This document shows positions 1 through 5,499 of a DNA stretch of 6,214 nucleotides, piece by piece. Made by a program: the position numbers and the translations under genes. The DNA is taken from the NCBI GenBank assembly GCA_964403285.1, contig CAYOFG010000076.1:1-6214 (forward strand). The letters are read 5' to 3'. The stretch is from WVXT01 sp964403285 (lineage in GTDB: Bacteria > UBA6262 > WVXT01). Under the pieces are notes generated by a model. That model was not told the origin of the DNA. It ran no database searches and saw nothing but the letters and a program-made list of their open reading frames with translations. Position 1 is the stretch's first letter. Each line of letters opens with the position of its first letter.

Positions 1-40
1 GCCACTTAGGATTTAATGTGAGCCTAAAAAGTGCCTATGC

Positions 41-75
41 GTGTCAAACTCGGGTCTCAGTGTCCTTGAAACTCG
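41..75. repeat. Degenerate direct repeat (GTGTC...AAACTCG, two copies)
   Basis: GTGTC followed directly by AAACTCG lies at 41-52. GTGTC, four extra bases, then AAACTCG lies at 60-75. The two AAACTCG copies start 23 bp apart, about two helical turns. This could be a protein-binding site (for example for a recombinase or regulator) or a chance similarity. No function can be assigned from the sequence alone. Confidence 0.3.
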
Positions 76-96
76 AAATATGGTTTAGCAAAACGA

Positions 97-130
97 ATAA
101 TAGCTTTTTCCTTAGTCTATAATAGCTTTT
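97..130. repeat. 12-bp direct repeat ATAATAGCTTTT, two copies 22 bp apart
   Basis: The 12-mer ATAATAGCTTTT occurs exactly at 97-108 and 119-130, start to start 22 bp, i.e. on the same face of the helix. Each copy is followed by a similar C/T-rich tail (TCCTT, ATTCCCTT). The second copy overlaps a perfect TATAAT at 118-123 on the + strand, but no acceptable -35 lies 16-18 bp upstream of it. The site lies upstream of the small + strand ORF and beyond the 3' end of the leftmost recombinase gene, so an operator or a recombinase-binding or attachment site are the options I would consider. Confidence 0.4.
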
Positions 131-202
131 ATTCCCTTCTCCGTATTTTTAATTTATTTTACTATGTTCTGAAGAGGAAAAAAAACGTGAGATAATATCG
201 CT

Positions 203-346
203 ATGCGCGAAGACAAATACCCAAGAGAAAAACAAACAGAGTTATCGGAAGTGGCGACTGAACAGTTTGCTTATTTGTTCTGGAGGCAATATCAGTATAC
301 GCATAAAAAAAAGAAAAAGCAGATAAAAAATAAGAGGGCAAACTAA
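203..346 (+). CDS. Small lysine-rich hypothetical protein (47 aa)
   Basis: An ATG-initiated frame of 47 codons ends in TAA at 344-346. The product starts MREDKYPREK, has an aromatic-rich middle (FAYLFWRQYQY, residues 22-32) and a strongly basic end with five consecutive lysines (35-39). There is no signal peptide, membrane segment or recognisable domain; the basic tail suggests nucleic-acid binding at most. It converges on the minus-strand recombinase gene, with only 16 bp between the two stop codons. There is no usable Shine-Dalgarno site: GAGG at 174-177 is too distant. A GATAAT at 191-196 sits so close that transcription could begin at or near the ATG, giving a leaderless mRNA. I do not recognise the family. 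The acidic start, aromatic core and basic tail look more protein-like than random translation, but a chance ORF of this size is quite possible. Confidence 0.45.
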   Translation: MREDKYPREKQTELSEVATEQFAYLFWRQYQYTHKKKKKQIKNKRAN

Positions 347-362
347 TCGTTCGATGAAATTA

Positions 363-1973
363 TTATTCGCGGGAATCAGAGCCAATCATCTTAAGTTTTT
401 CAATTAGATCCAGCTTTTCTTTTAGAAAATTTAGATATTCGATGTCCTTTAACAAAGTTATAATACTTGGCGAGCTGGGACCCCTTCTACTCCTTATTAT
501 AACCTTGTATGAGTCCAAAAGAATTTCTATCAATTTCGATGGAATGGCTTTTACAATTTTTTTATCCTGAACTAGGAATTTATCCCAGAACAGACCCAAG
601 TATTGCCTCTTAAGATCATAAGGGGCTTTTTTATAAGCTGTATAAACATTCCGGGCCAATTTAATTACTTCATGAAGAACGTCAATATCAATATTTCTTT
701 GGCTATCTAAAATGCATATTTCGTTTTGAATGATGCCCAGGTCATCCTTGTATCTGTTTCGTAATCGAACATAATCCTCGTCCGATAGGGTCCCACTAAT
801 GAGTTTTTCTTCAGCGATATCTCGTTTAGCTTCAATGGCCTTTTTCTGATTCAGTAGTGCCATTTTCTTGGTTTCGAGGTTGTCCTTCTGCTGGGAATAG
901 ATATTCTTTAATTTCTCCATGATCAATTCTATGAATTCCTTTTTGAATTGTATAGTTTTAAACGCTTCTTCAACTTGTCTTTCTAATTCTTCAACTTCAA
1001 CGTTTTGGCCGAAATTGCTATGCTTTCTTTTCTTGGCAGAGCAATGATAGTATTCCTTTTTCTTTCGAGGATGTTTTTCGGCCGTATATCTCTGACCGCA
1101 GATATTGCAAATAATAAATCCCCTAAGCAAGAATGAATATTTTCTCTTTCTGCATCTATGGAGATTATGGGCGTCCATAATGTTAAGAATCTGTTGATGT
1201 TCGATTAAGCTAATCATGGGCTCGTGGTTTCCTTTGTTCTCAAAACCGGCCCATCTCATAATTCCAGCGTAAAACGTATTTTGTAAAATACGCGTCATTA
1301 CGCTATGAGGTACTTTTTTATCGTTCTTTGATTTCAGTCCCCTTTTAAAAAGAATATCGTTTATTTCTTCTACCGAATAATTGTTACTTAGATATAACTT
1401 GAAGCCTTCTTTTAGAATGGGCCATTTTATCGCGTCCTTTATTATTACGTTCCTTGGCTTCCCATCAGGATCTTCGATAGCGCTGTTTTTATATCCGAGT
1501 GGAGCGCTACAAGGCCACCATCCTTGATGGAACTTTTCTATTAGGCCCTTTTTTGTTTTTCTGCTGTTTATGTCGGATTGAAACTGATTAATGCTGGCCA
1601 AGATTGTATCGATCATATTTCCTTCGGGGCTGTCATCGAGCATTGGCTGCGCCACAGAAATTGTCTTAACGCCAGCTTTTTGAAGGAGAGCTTTAATGGT
1701 TAAATGATCTTTTGTATTGCGAGCAAGTCTATCAGTTTCTTGAACAATCAGAGCGTTGATGGATTTATCCTGTTGGCATTTTGAAAGAGCATCCTTAAGT
1801 GCCGGCCGATCTAATGTGGTACCGCTTTTTCCTTCGTCGCGATAAATGCCGATTATTCTATAGCTGTTATTACTCGCGAACTCGCGACAAAACTTCTCTT
1901 GTGCATCAAGAGAATATCCTTGTTCTGCCTGTTCTTCTGTGGAGACACGGCAATAAATAATCGCATTGGGCAT
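363..1973 (-). CDS. Large serine recombinase (536 aa), second copy of a tandem pair
   Basis: A site-specific DNA recombinase of the resolvase/invertase superfamily, large serine type. This class cuts and rejoins att sites through a 5'-phosphoserine link to integrate or excise elements. The N-terminal catalytic domain (about residues 3-150) has Y-C-R9-V-S11-T, so Ser11 is the nucleophile, and the active-site arginine cluster D81-R82-L-A-R85. A 'Recombinase' domain follows (about 155-275; LGYKN, the helix SVMTRILQN and the FYAG block). Then come a zinc-ribbon (C289, C292, C311) and a long coiled coil (about 345-425), with a C-terminal beta-rich tail. The fourth zinc ligand, cysteine in the neighbouring paralogue, is absent here; H318 may substitute. 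Length is normal for the class. The ATG at 1973 gives the canonical short lead to the catalytic motif. No Shine-Dalgarno site precedes it. The start lies 18 bp after the 95-residue gene, so the two are probably co-transcribed. The protein is clearly diverged from the other recombinase, not a recent duplicate. Confidence 0.95.
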   Translation of the reverse strand: MPNAIIYCRVSTEEQAEQGYSLDAQEKFCREFASNNSYRIIGIYRDEGKSGTTLDRPALKDALSKCQQDKSINALIVQETDRLARNTKDHLTIKALLQKAGVKTISVAQPMLDDSPEGNMIDTILASINQFQSDINSRKTKKGLIEKFHQGWWPCSAPLGYKNSAIEDPDGKPRNVIIKDAIKWPILKEGFKLYLSNNYSVEEINDILFKRGLKSKNDKKVPHSVMTRILQNTFYAGIMRWAGFENKGNHEPMISLIEHQQILNIMDAHNLHRCRKRKYSFLLRGFIICNICGQRYTAEKHPRKKKEYYHCSAKKRKHSNFGQNVEVEELERQVEEAFKTIQFKKEFIELIMEKLKNIYSQQKDNLETKKMALLNQKKAIEAKRDIAEEKLISGTLSDEDYVRLRNRYKDDLGIIQNEICILDSQRNIDIDVLHEVIKLARNVYTAYKKAPYDLKRQYLGLFWDKFLVQDKKIVKAIPSKLIEILLDSYKVIIRSRRGPSSPSIITLLKDIEYLNFLKEKLDLIEKLKMIGSDSRE

Positions 1974-1991
1974 AAGTAAATGAAAATGGAG

Positions 1992-2279
1992 TTAGTATAT
2001 TAATAATTTAATTTTCCAATTTTCTTCTTTGTCATCGATTATTTTAAAGCTAATCAGATTCAACATCGAAAGGTCTTCAAGAATACATTGAATATCTTGA
2101 GAATCGTAACCCATAGATCGAGATAGTTCTTCAAGTAATAAGCTTATTTCGTGATTGCTTTTATCGACCCTTTTTAGTAACTCGACATAGACCTCGAAAA
2201 GAGGGCGAAGGCCACGAGATAATGCGCTTTTAAGCACCATGGCTAATTCGTCTTTTTTAAACTTGAATATGTTTCTCAT
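1992..2279 (-). CDS. Small probable winged-helix protein (95 aa) between the two recombinases
   Basis: A 95-residue, mostly helical, soluble protein with no membrane segment. Residues about 24-55 form amphipathic helices (RPLFEVYVELLKRV, then HEISLLLEELSRSMG). A short DSQD turn leads into a helix, IQCILEDLSMLNL, and then the pattern ISFKIIDD...NWKIKLLIY, which reads like a beta hairpin wing. This order resembles a winged helix-turn-helix DNA-binding fold, so a regulator or directionality (excisionase-like) factor for the flanking recombinases is plausible. The fold is inferred by eye and no family is recognised. The gene begins 22 bp after the stop of the upstream recombinase and ends 18 bp before the next one. 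Its ATG follows directly on the U-tract of a terminator-like hairpin, with no Shine-Dalgarno site. The alternative start Met14 (codon at 2238-2240) also lacks one. Confidence 0.75.
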   Translation of the reverse strand: MRNIFKFKKDELAMVLKSALSRGLRPLFEVYVELLKRVDKSNHEISLLLEELSRSMGYDSQDIQCILEDLSMLNLISFKIIDDKEENWKIKLLIY

Positions 2280-2335
2280 AAAAATAAAAATCCAAACATC
2301 TTCAGATCTCTCTTGAAGAGGAAGATGTTGGATTT
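2280..2335 (-). terminator. Rho-independent terminator or attenuator at the end of the upstream recombinase gene
   Basis: Read on the minus strand, the arm at 2335-2321 pairs with 2303-2288: 15 bp with one bulged base (GAAGATGTT-GGATTT against AAATCCAAACATCTTC on the + strand). An inner CTCT/AGAG stem (2310-2313 with 2317-2320) closes on a 3-base loop. On the minus strand this is followed by TTTTTATTTTT (2290-2280). This is the classic stem plus U-tract layout. The hairpin includes the last ~11 codons and the TGA (2304-2302) of the 523-residue recombinase, and the U-tract ends exactly at the ATG (2279) of the 95-residue gene. A ribosome finishing the recombinase would cover one arm, so this may act as a translation-sensitive attenuator rather than a full stop. 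Confidence 0.75.
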
Positions 2336-3873
2336 ATTGATAAATAATTATTATTGAAAGTGGCGAGTTTTTGCTTAAAAAGGCAATTTTGAGGGGCCGC
2401 TGAAGGACTATCTTTGAACAATTTTTCAAGGTCATTTCGGAGCAAAATCGAAAACGGCGGATTCAGTTTCACGTCCACGATAGCCCGATCTCGGACCTCT
2501 ATTCGCTCAAAGACAGCCTTTAAGAGGCGCTTCTTATGTTGAAAATCTAATCGCTCATGGAGATAAGAAAGCGAGCTGCTAACGACGATAGCTTTGTCAA
2601 GGAAATCCAGCGGATCTTTGTAATCAACTTCCAATTGGCTTAACCTTGCTTCCGCTTCTCGCCGTCTATCTTGGTACTTCCTCAGCATCGTTTCATAAGT
2701 TTCCCGGCCTATCTTGCCGTCCAACATTTCGTCAACAAGCTTCATTTCTTTATTTTCCGAATCGCTTATGACTCTTTTTAAGGTCTTTATTTCTTTTTCG
2801 GCGATCTGCTGCCTTCTTTGCGCGATTTGCTCCATCTCTGCTTTTAATAACTCCAAGAGTTTTTTTGGAGCCTGCAACCTCTGATATAAAGCTTCGAGCT
2901 GGCTGTCCAACTGTTTGACCGGCGTATAAGGCTCATCGCATTTATCATTATGGATATTTGGCAGACAGCGATAATAACTTCCCCTGGGATGGATTTCTCC
3001 TGTCAGTTTCTGACCGCAGGACTGACAATAGGTAACGCCCCTTAAAAGAAATTCTAGTTTCCCCTTTTCTCCAGAATCGGCTTTTCGTCTTTTTAAGACT
3101 TCTTGAACACTATAAAACAATTCAGGCGAAATTATCCGTTCATGCTTACCGCGATATTCTTTCCCTTTCCATTCGAGTTTTCCTATATAAAACCTTCTTT
3201 GGAGAAAGGTCTTCATAAACTCGGGGCTGTATTTCTTCCCGTACGCAGTTTTCAATCCGCGATCTTCCATCTCGTCTGAGAGAGTTCTGAGAGAATAATT
3301 CCCTGTCGCAAATAATTCAAACGCCTGCCTTACCAGGGCCGCCTTATTGGGATCAAAAATGTGCTTTATTCGATTGTTCTCTCCTTTGATTCCTATATAG
3401 CCCAAGGGCGGTTTGTGCGGCCATTCGCCCTGTCGAAGCTTTTCCATATTAGATTTCTTGATCTCTTCGCCCAGATTCGCGCTGTACCATTCGGAAATGC
3501 TGGCGATAATGTTTTCAAGAAGATGACCTACAGGATTGTCATCAAAGGGTTCGGAGACAGAAATAAGCCTTATTCCCTTTTGCTTCAGAATCGCTTTGAT
3601 TGTAGCGTAATCGATAAGATTCCTAGCTAGGCGATCTATCTTATGTACAATAACGGCATCAATATTCCTATTTTCTTTGCATTGTTCGATGAGCTTCTTT
3701 AATTCCGGCCTGTTGGCCGTCCTTGCGGATTCCCCTTCGTCAACAAAATGCCCGGCGACTTTCCAGCCGTTTCGTTTCGCATATTCCCGCATCGCCTCGA
3801 TCTGGGCGGGGATGGATAAATCTCTTTGCGCTTGTTTGTCCGTGGAGACACGGGCGTAGAGAAGACAGTTCAT
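2302..3873 (-). CDS. Large serine recombinase (523 aa), first copy of a tandem pair
   Basis: A large serine recombinase catalysing site-specific integration, excision or inversion. The catalytic domain (about residues 2-150) shows Y-A-R8-V-S10-T with Ser10 as nucleophile, and D80-R81-L-A-R84. The recombinase DNA-binding domain follows (about 155-270; PLGYI, SPEFMKTFLQRRFYIGK). A complete four-cysteine zinc ribbon (C283, C286, C303, C312) comes next, then a coiled coil (about 340-418) and a C-terminal strand region (VFERIEVRDRAIVDVKL). The last ~25 residues (FNNNY..., then PTSSSSREI) are low complexity. The final part coincides with the terminator hairpin, so the tail is probably not functionally constrained. 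The start is an ATG at 3873 with no Shine-Dalgarno site; the canonical 8-residue lead to the catalytic motif supports it. It is likely the first gene of a minus-strand unit with the 95-residue protein and the second recombinase. The shared catalytic and DNA-binding layout shows common ancestry with that recombinase, but the sequences differ widely. Confidence 0.96.
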   Translation of the reverse strand: MNCLLYARVSTDKQAQRDLSIPAQIEAMREYAKRNGWKVAGHFVDEGESARTANRPELKKLIEQCKENRNIDAVIVHKIDRLARNLIDYATIKAILKQKGIRLISVSEPFDDNPVGHLLENIIASISEWYSANLGEEIKKSNMEKLRQGEWPHKPPLGYIGIKGENNRIKHIFDPNKAALVRQAFELFATGNYSLRTLSDEMEDRGLKTAYGKKYSPEFMKTFLQRRFYIGKLEWKGKEYRGKHERIISPELFYSVQEVLKRRKADSGEKGKLEFLLRGVTYCQSCGQKLTGEIHPRGSYYRCLPNIHNDKCDEPYTPVKQLDSQLEALYQRLQAPKKLLELLKAEMEQIAQRRQQIAEKEIKTLKRVISDSENKEMKLVDEMLDGKIGRETYETMLRKYQDRRREAEARLSQLEVDYKDPLDFLDKAIVVSSSLSYLHERLDFQHKKRLLKAVFERIEVRDRAIVDVKLNPPFSILLRNDLEKLFKDSPSAAPQNCLFKQKLATFNNNYLSINPTSSSSREI

Positions 3874-3934
3874 AAAAATGTGAAGCTAAATATATATGGT
3901 TATGTATTGATGAATAAATGGCAGGTTTAAATTG

Positions 3935-3963
3935 AGATTAGCAAATAAAAATCTATTCGTAAA
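3935..3963 (-). promoter_or_regulatory. Possible promoter for the recombinase module
   Basis: On the minus strand TTTACG (3963-3958) is followed after 17 bp by TAATCT (3940-3935), which is preceded by TGC, an extended -10 pattern. Transcription would start near 3928 and give a leader of roughly 55 bases before the ATG at 3873. The match to the sigma-70 consensus is only moderate (4/6 and 3/6), and in AT-rich DNA such matches are common. The position in the only sizeable gap upstream of the recombinase genes is the main support. Confidence 0.25.
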
Positions 3964-4002
3964 GTCTTAAACTTATGGGACTTCCCGCGCAATGAAGAAA
4001 GT

Positions 4003-4366
4003 TCGAACCTGGATGGATAGGAATTTCGAGAATTTCTATGTCCCCGCTTTAACAGAGCCGTCAAGCCTTAATAGACATTATTAACAACTTTTGTATTTTA
4101 GACTCCGGGTATTTTTTAATCAAGAGTGGATATTTTGCTTTTTGAGGTAAATTTGGCTGACAATCTCGGTCTAGGGCCGAAATATTGAAGATAAATTCGG
4201 CTATTTTCCGAGATTTTCCCCGATCCGCTTCGCCGAATCGAAGCGAGCCCGTCATGGAAGTGGAAGTGTAATTTAAGGCCCACTGGGACCTGCCCTGTAC
4301 CAGGCTTGTTTTGGTGTGGGGTCAAATTTTTATTAAGGTGTGGATCGATTAATTTCCAAGGTTCGA
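4003..4366. repeat. Short inverted repeat (TCGAACCT / AGGTTCGA) enclosing the structured block
   Basis: TCGAACCT at 4003-4010 is matched by its reverse complement AGGTTCGA at 4359-4366. Allowing one gap the similarity extends to about 11 of 12 bases (TCGAACCTGGA against TCGAACCTTGGA). The pair encloses the 348-bp non-coding stretch with the GC-rich block. It may mark the ends of a small non-autonomous element or recombinase-bound half sites. At this length chance is a real alternative. Confidence 0.25.
4162..4245. ncRNA. Candidate structured RNA element: nested stem plus GC-rich hairpin
   Basis: AATCTCGG (4162-4169) pairs perfectly with CCGAGATT (4208-4215). Inside it GCCGAA (4176-4181) pairs perfectly with TTCGGC (4196-4201), leaving a symmetrical 6/6 internal loop and a 14-base apical loop. 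Eleven bases on, CGCTTCG (4226-4232) pairs with CGAAGCG (4239-4245) over a 6-base loop. Neither side has a T-tract after the last hairpin, so it is not a simple terminator. The strand cannot be fixed because the pairing works on both. It could be a small RNA, a cis-regulatory RNA, a repeat element or DNA-level recombination sites. The pairing is seen directly; the role is not known. Confidence 0.4.
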
Positions 4367-4391
4367 CCTCGGAAAACTGAATTAATTCAGT
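4356..4391 (-). terminator. Paired palindromes after the radical SAM gene; weak terminator or protein-binding site
   Basis: ACTGAATTAATTCAGT at 4376-4391 is a perfect 16-bp palindrome starting 7 bp past the radical SAM stop codon. As minus-strand RNA it can form a 6-bp stem with a TTAA loop followed by TTT, a short U-tract. Next to it CCAAGGTTCGACCTCGG (4356-4372) is a second near-palindrome (CC-AGGT/ACCT-GG around TCG). The position fits a terminator for the HEPN/radical SAM operon, though the AT-rich stem and short U-tract would make a weak one. A perfect palindrome also suits a dimeric DNA-binding protein. Confidence 0.4.
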
Positions 4392-4398
4392 AGCAAGT

Positions 4399-5499
4399 TT
4401 ACTGAGCTCTATTCATCCTTCTCTTAGCTCCTAATCTTTCTAACTCTTTACTATAAAAACTGAAACCATGTCTTATCGTAATGTTCTGTTGCCTAACCTT
4501 TTTTCGGAAAAGCTTGACTTGCTCATCTCTCCACTTTGGATGTATATAATAATCTTTCTTCACTTGCCTTTCACGAGGATTGTAATTGTCAAAAGTCTGA
4601 TTCAACGGTCTATATCTGCAATCAGCAATTTGGACGCCCCATCTTTTGCATTGCTTTAACTTTTTTAACATTTCATCATAATCCTGCTCGAAATTATAAA
4701 TCATGAAAACATAAATTTCCTTCATGGGATAGCCAGCCTCTACAAGCATATTGATCTGCTTTTTTATCATGTGGCGCTGTTCATAGCCATGGTCCCACGC
4801 AATTCTAGGATTTAAAAATCTCGCTTGTTTCAGTAATTTAGCAGTTTCTAATGTAAGCAGCCTTCCATCTATGCCACATTGGCTTTCAGAATACACGACT
4901 CTACCGTTATGCTTGGCATTCTTCAATTCCTCAAGGATATCCTTTATATGAGGATTAGCTAAAAGGTTATTGTCATAAAATATTATCCTGTTGCTACAAA
5001 TTTCATCCTTTATGCTCTTTTTATAAGTAGATTCCGGCTCGATTTTCCAAGTTCCGCAGAATTTGCACCGCCTAAGACAGCCCCTTGAAGCATGGACAAT
5101 TTGATAATCAACATCCACAAGGTCATAAGCAGGCTTGAATTTCTCAACTTTGTTATCCAGTCCAATAAATACTTCGTCGCAACCTGATTTTTTGCAATGT
5201 TCTGGCATTAACGACGCATAAATGCCGCCAACTATCACTTTGGCTTTCGGATAGTTTTCTTTGTAGAACTTTACACTCTCCCATACATAATTAGACCAAT
5301 ATGTAAAAAGCGAAGTTATCTCAATCTGATTGGGATAAAAATCAGAAAAATAATGATTTCCTCTAACAAGTTTAATTTTATCTCCCCTATTCCTATGATA
5401 GTTAGCTAGTTTCAACAGCCCGATGGGCAAAAAGTCTCGGTGGTTCTTACTTTTAGGTGAGATAGGAAATCCTGGTTCAACTAAGAGGATTTTTGTCAT
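4399..5499 (-). CDS. Radical SAM protein with N-terminal cobalamin-binding-type domain (366 aa)
   Basis: A radical SAM enzyme: the [4Fe-4S] cluster is held by C141-LRR-C145-KF-C148 (CX3CX2C), giving a 5'-deoxyadenosyl radical or supporting methyl transfer. Residues 3-125 match the Rossmann-like B12-binding layout of this class: KILLVEPGF, LPIGLLKLANYHRNRG, and VIVGGIYASLMPEH before the core. No DxHxxG is present, so any cobalamin would be bound without the lower histidine ligand, as in many class B members. The core continues with IIFYDNNLL (172-180), GIDGRLL (209-215) and AWDHGYEQRH (234-243). The short C-terminal part (about 300-366) is basic. The substrate cannot be read from sequence; methyltransferases and other radical chemistries on small molecules, peptides or RNA are all possible. 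Its ATG overlaps the upstream HEPN stop codon (ATGA, 5499-5496), which indicates translational coupling, and it has no separate Shine-Dalgarno site. It is soluble, without a signal peptide. Confidence 0.9.
   Translation of the reverse strand: MTKILLVEPGFPISPKSKNHRDFLPIGLLKLANYHRNRGDKIKLVRGNHYFSDFYPNQIEITSLFTYWSNYVWESVKFYKENYPKAKVIVGGIYASLMPEHCKKSGCDEVFIGLDNKVEKFKPAYDLVDVDYQIVHASRGCLRRCKFCGTWKIEPESTYKKSIKDEICSNRIIFYDNNLLANPHIKDILEELKNAKHNGRVVYSESQCGIDGRLLTLETAKLLKQARFLNPRIAWDHGYEQRHMIKKQINMLVEAGYPMKEIYVFMIYNFEQDYDEMLKKLKQCKRWGVQIADCRYRPLNQTFDNYNPRERQVKKDYYIHPKWRDEQVKLFRKKVRQQNITIRHGFSFYSKELERLGAKRRMNRAQ

Larger units (their letters stand above)
3874..4398. other. 525-bp intergenic region between the recombinase module and the HEPN/radical SAM operon
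   Basis: No convincing gene lies here. Its right half is visibly richer in G+C: I counted 65 of 120 bases (54%) in 4201-4320, whereas hand-counted stretches of the flanking genes fall between 18% and 42%. It carries a nested stem (4162-4215), a 7-bp hairpin (4226-4245), a near-palindrome at 4277-4290 (GGCCCACTGGGACC), GGTGTGG twice (4313-4319, 4337-4343), and two palindromes at 4356-4391. Further left are a weak AT hairpin (4068-4084), GGGACTTCCC (3977-3986) and a short tandem GAATTTCGA/GAATTTC (4021-4036). Two short overlapping minus-strand frames cross the block, but they look incidental to its base composition. The region could hold a structured RNA, a repeat element or recombinase sites. 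Confidence 0.6.

Noticed and set aside
3..33. Imperfect hairpin (CACTT-AGG with CCT-aaa-AAGTG) at the left edge
   Set aside because: It has a 3-base bulge, a 12-base loop and no U-tract; too weak to call a terminator or RNA.
118..123. Perfect TATAAT on the + strand upstream of the small ORF
   Set aside because: No acceptable -35 hexamer at 16-18 bp and no extended -10 TG; it falls in a repeat of AT-rich DNA. Kept only as a note to the repeat.
346..355. ATCGTTCGAT inverted repeat between the convergent stop codons
   Set aside because: Only a 4-bp stem with a 2-base loop and no T-tract; not a credible terminator.
3361..3859. Plus-strand frames of 89 and 60 codons inside the first recombinase gene
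   Set aside because: They are antisense shadows of a gene with intact catalytic, zinc-ribbon and DNA-binding motifs.
3996..4018. GTTCGAACC resembling a tRNA T-loop
   Set aside because: The flanking five bases do not pair on either strand, and there is no acceptor or anticodon stem around it, so it is neither a tRNA nor a convincing tRNA remnant.
4061..4325. Two minus-strand open frames of 64 aa (ATG at 4255) and 69 aa (TTG at 4325), overlapping in different registers
   Set aside because: They share the same DNA in two frames, have no ribosome-binding site or recognisable domain, and the structured, GC-rich composition explains the lack of stops. A conserved peptide cannot be fully excluded without a search.
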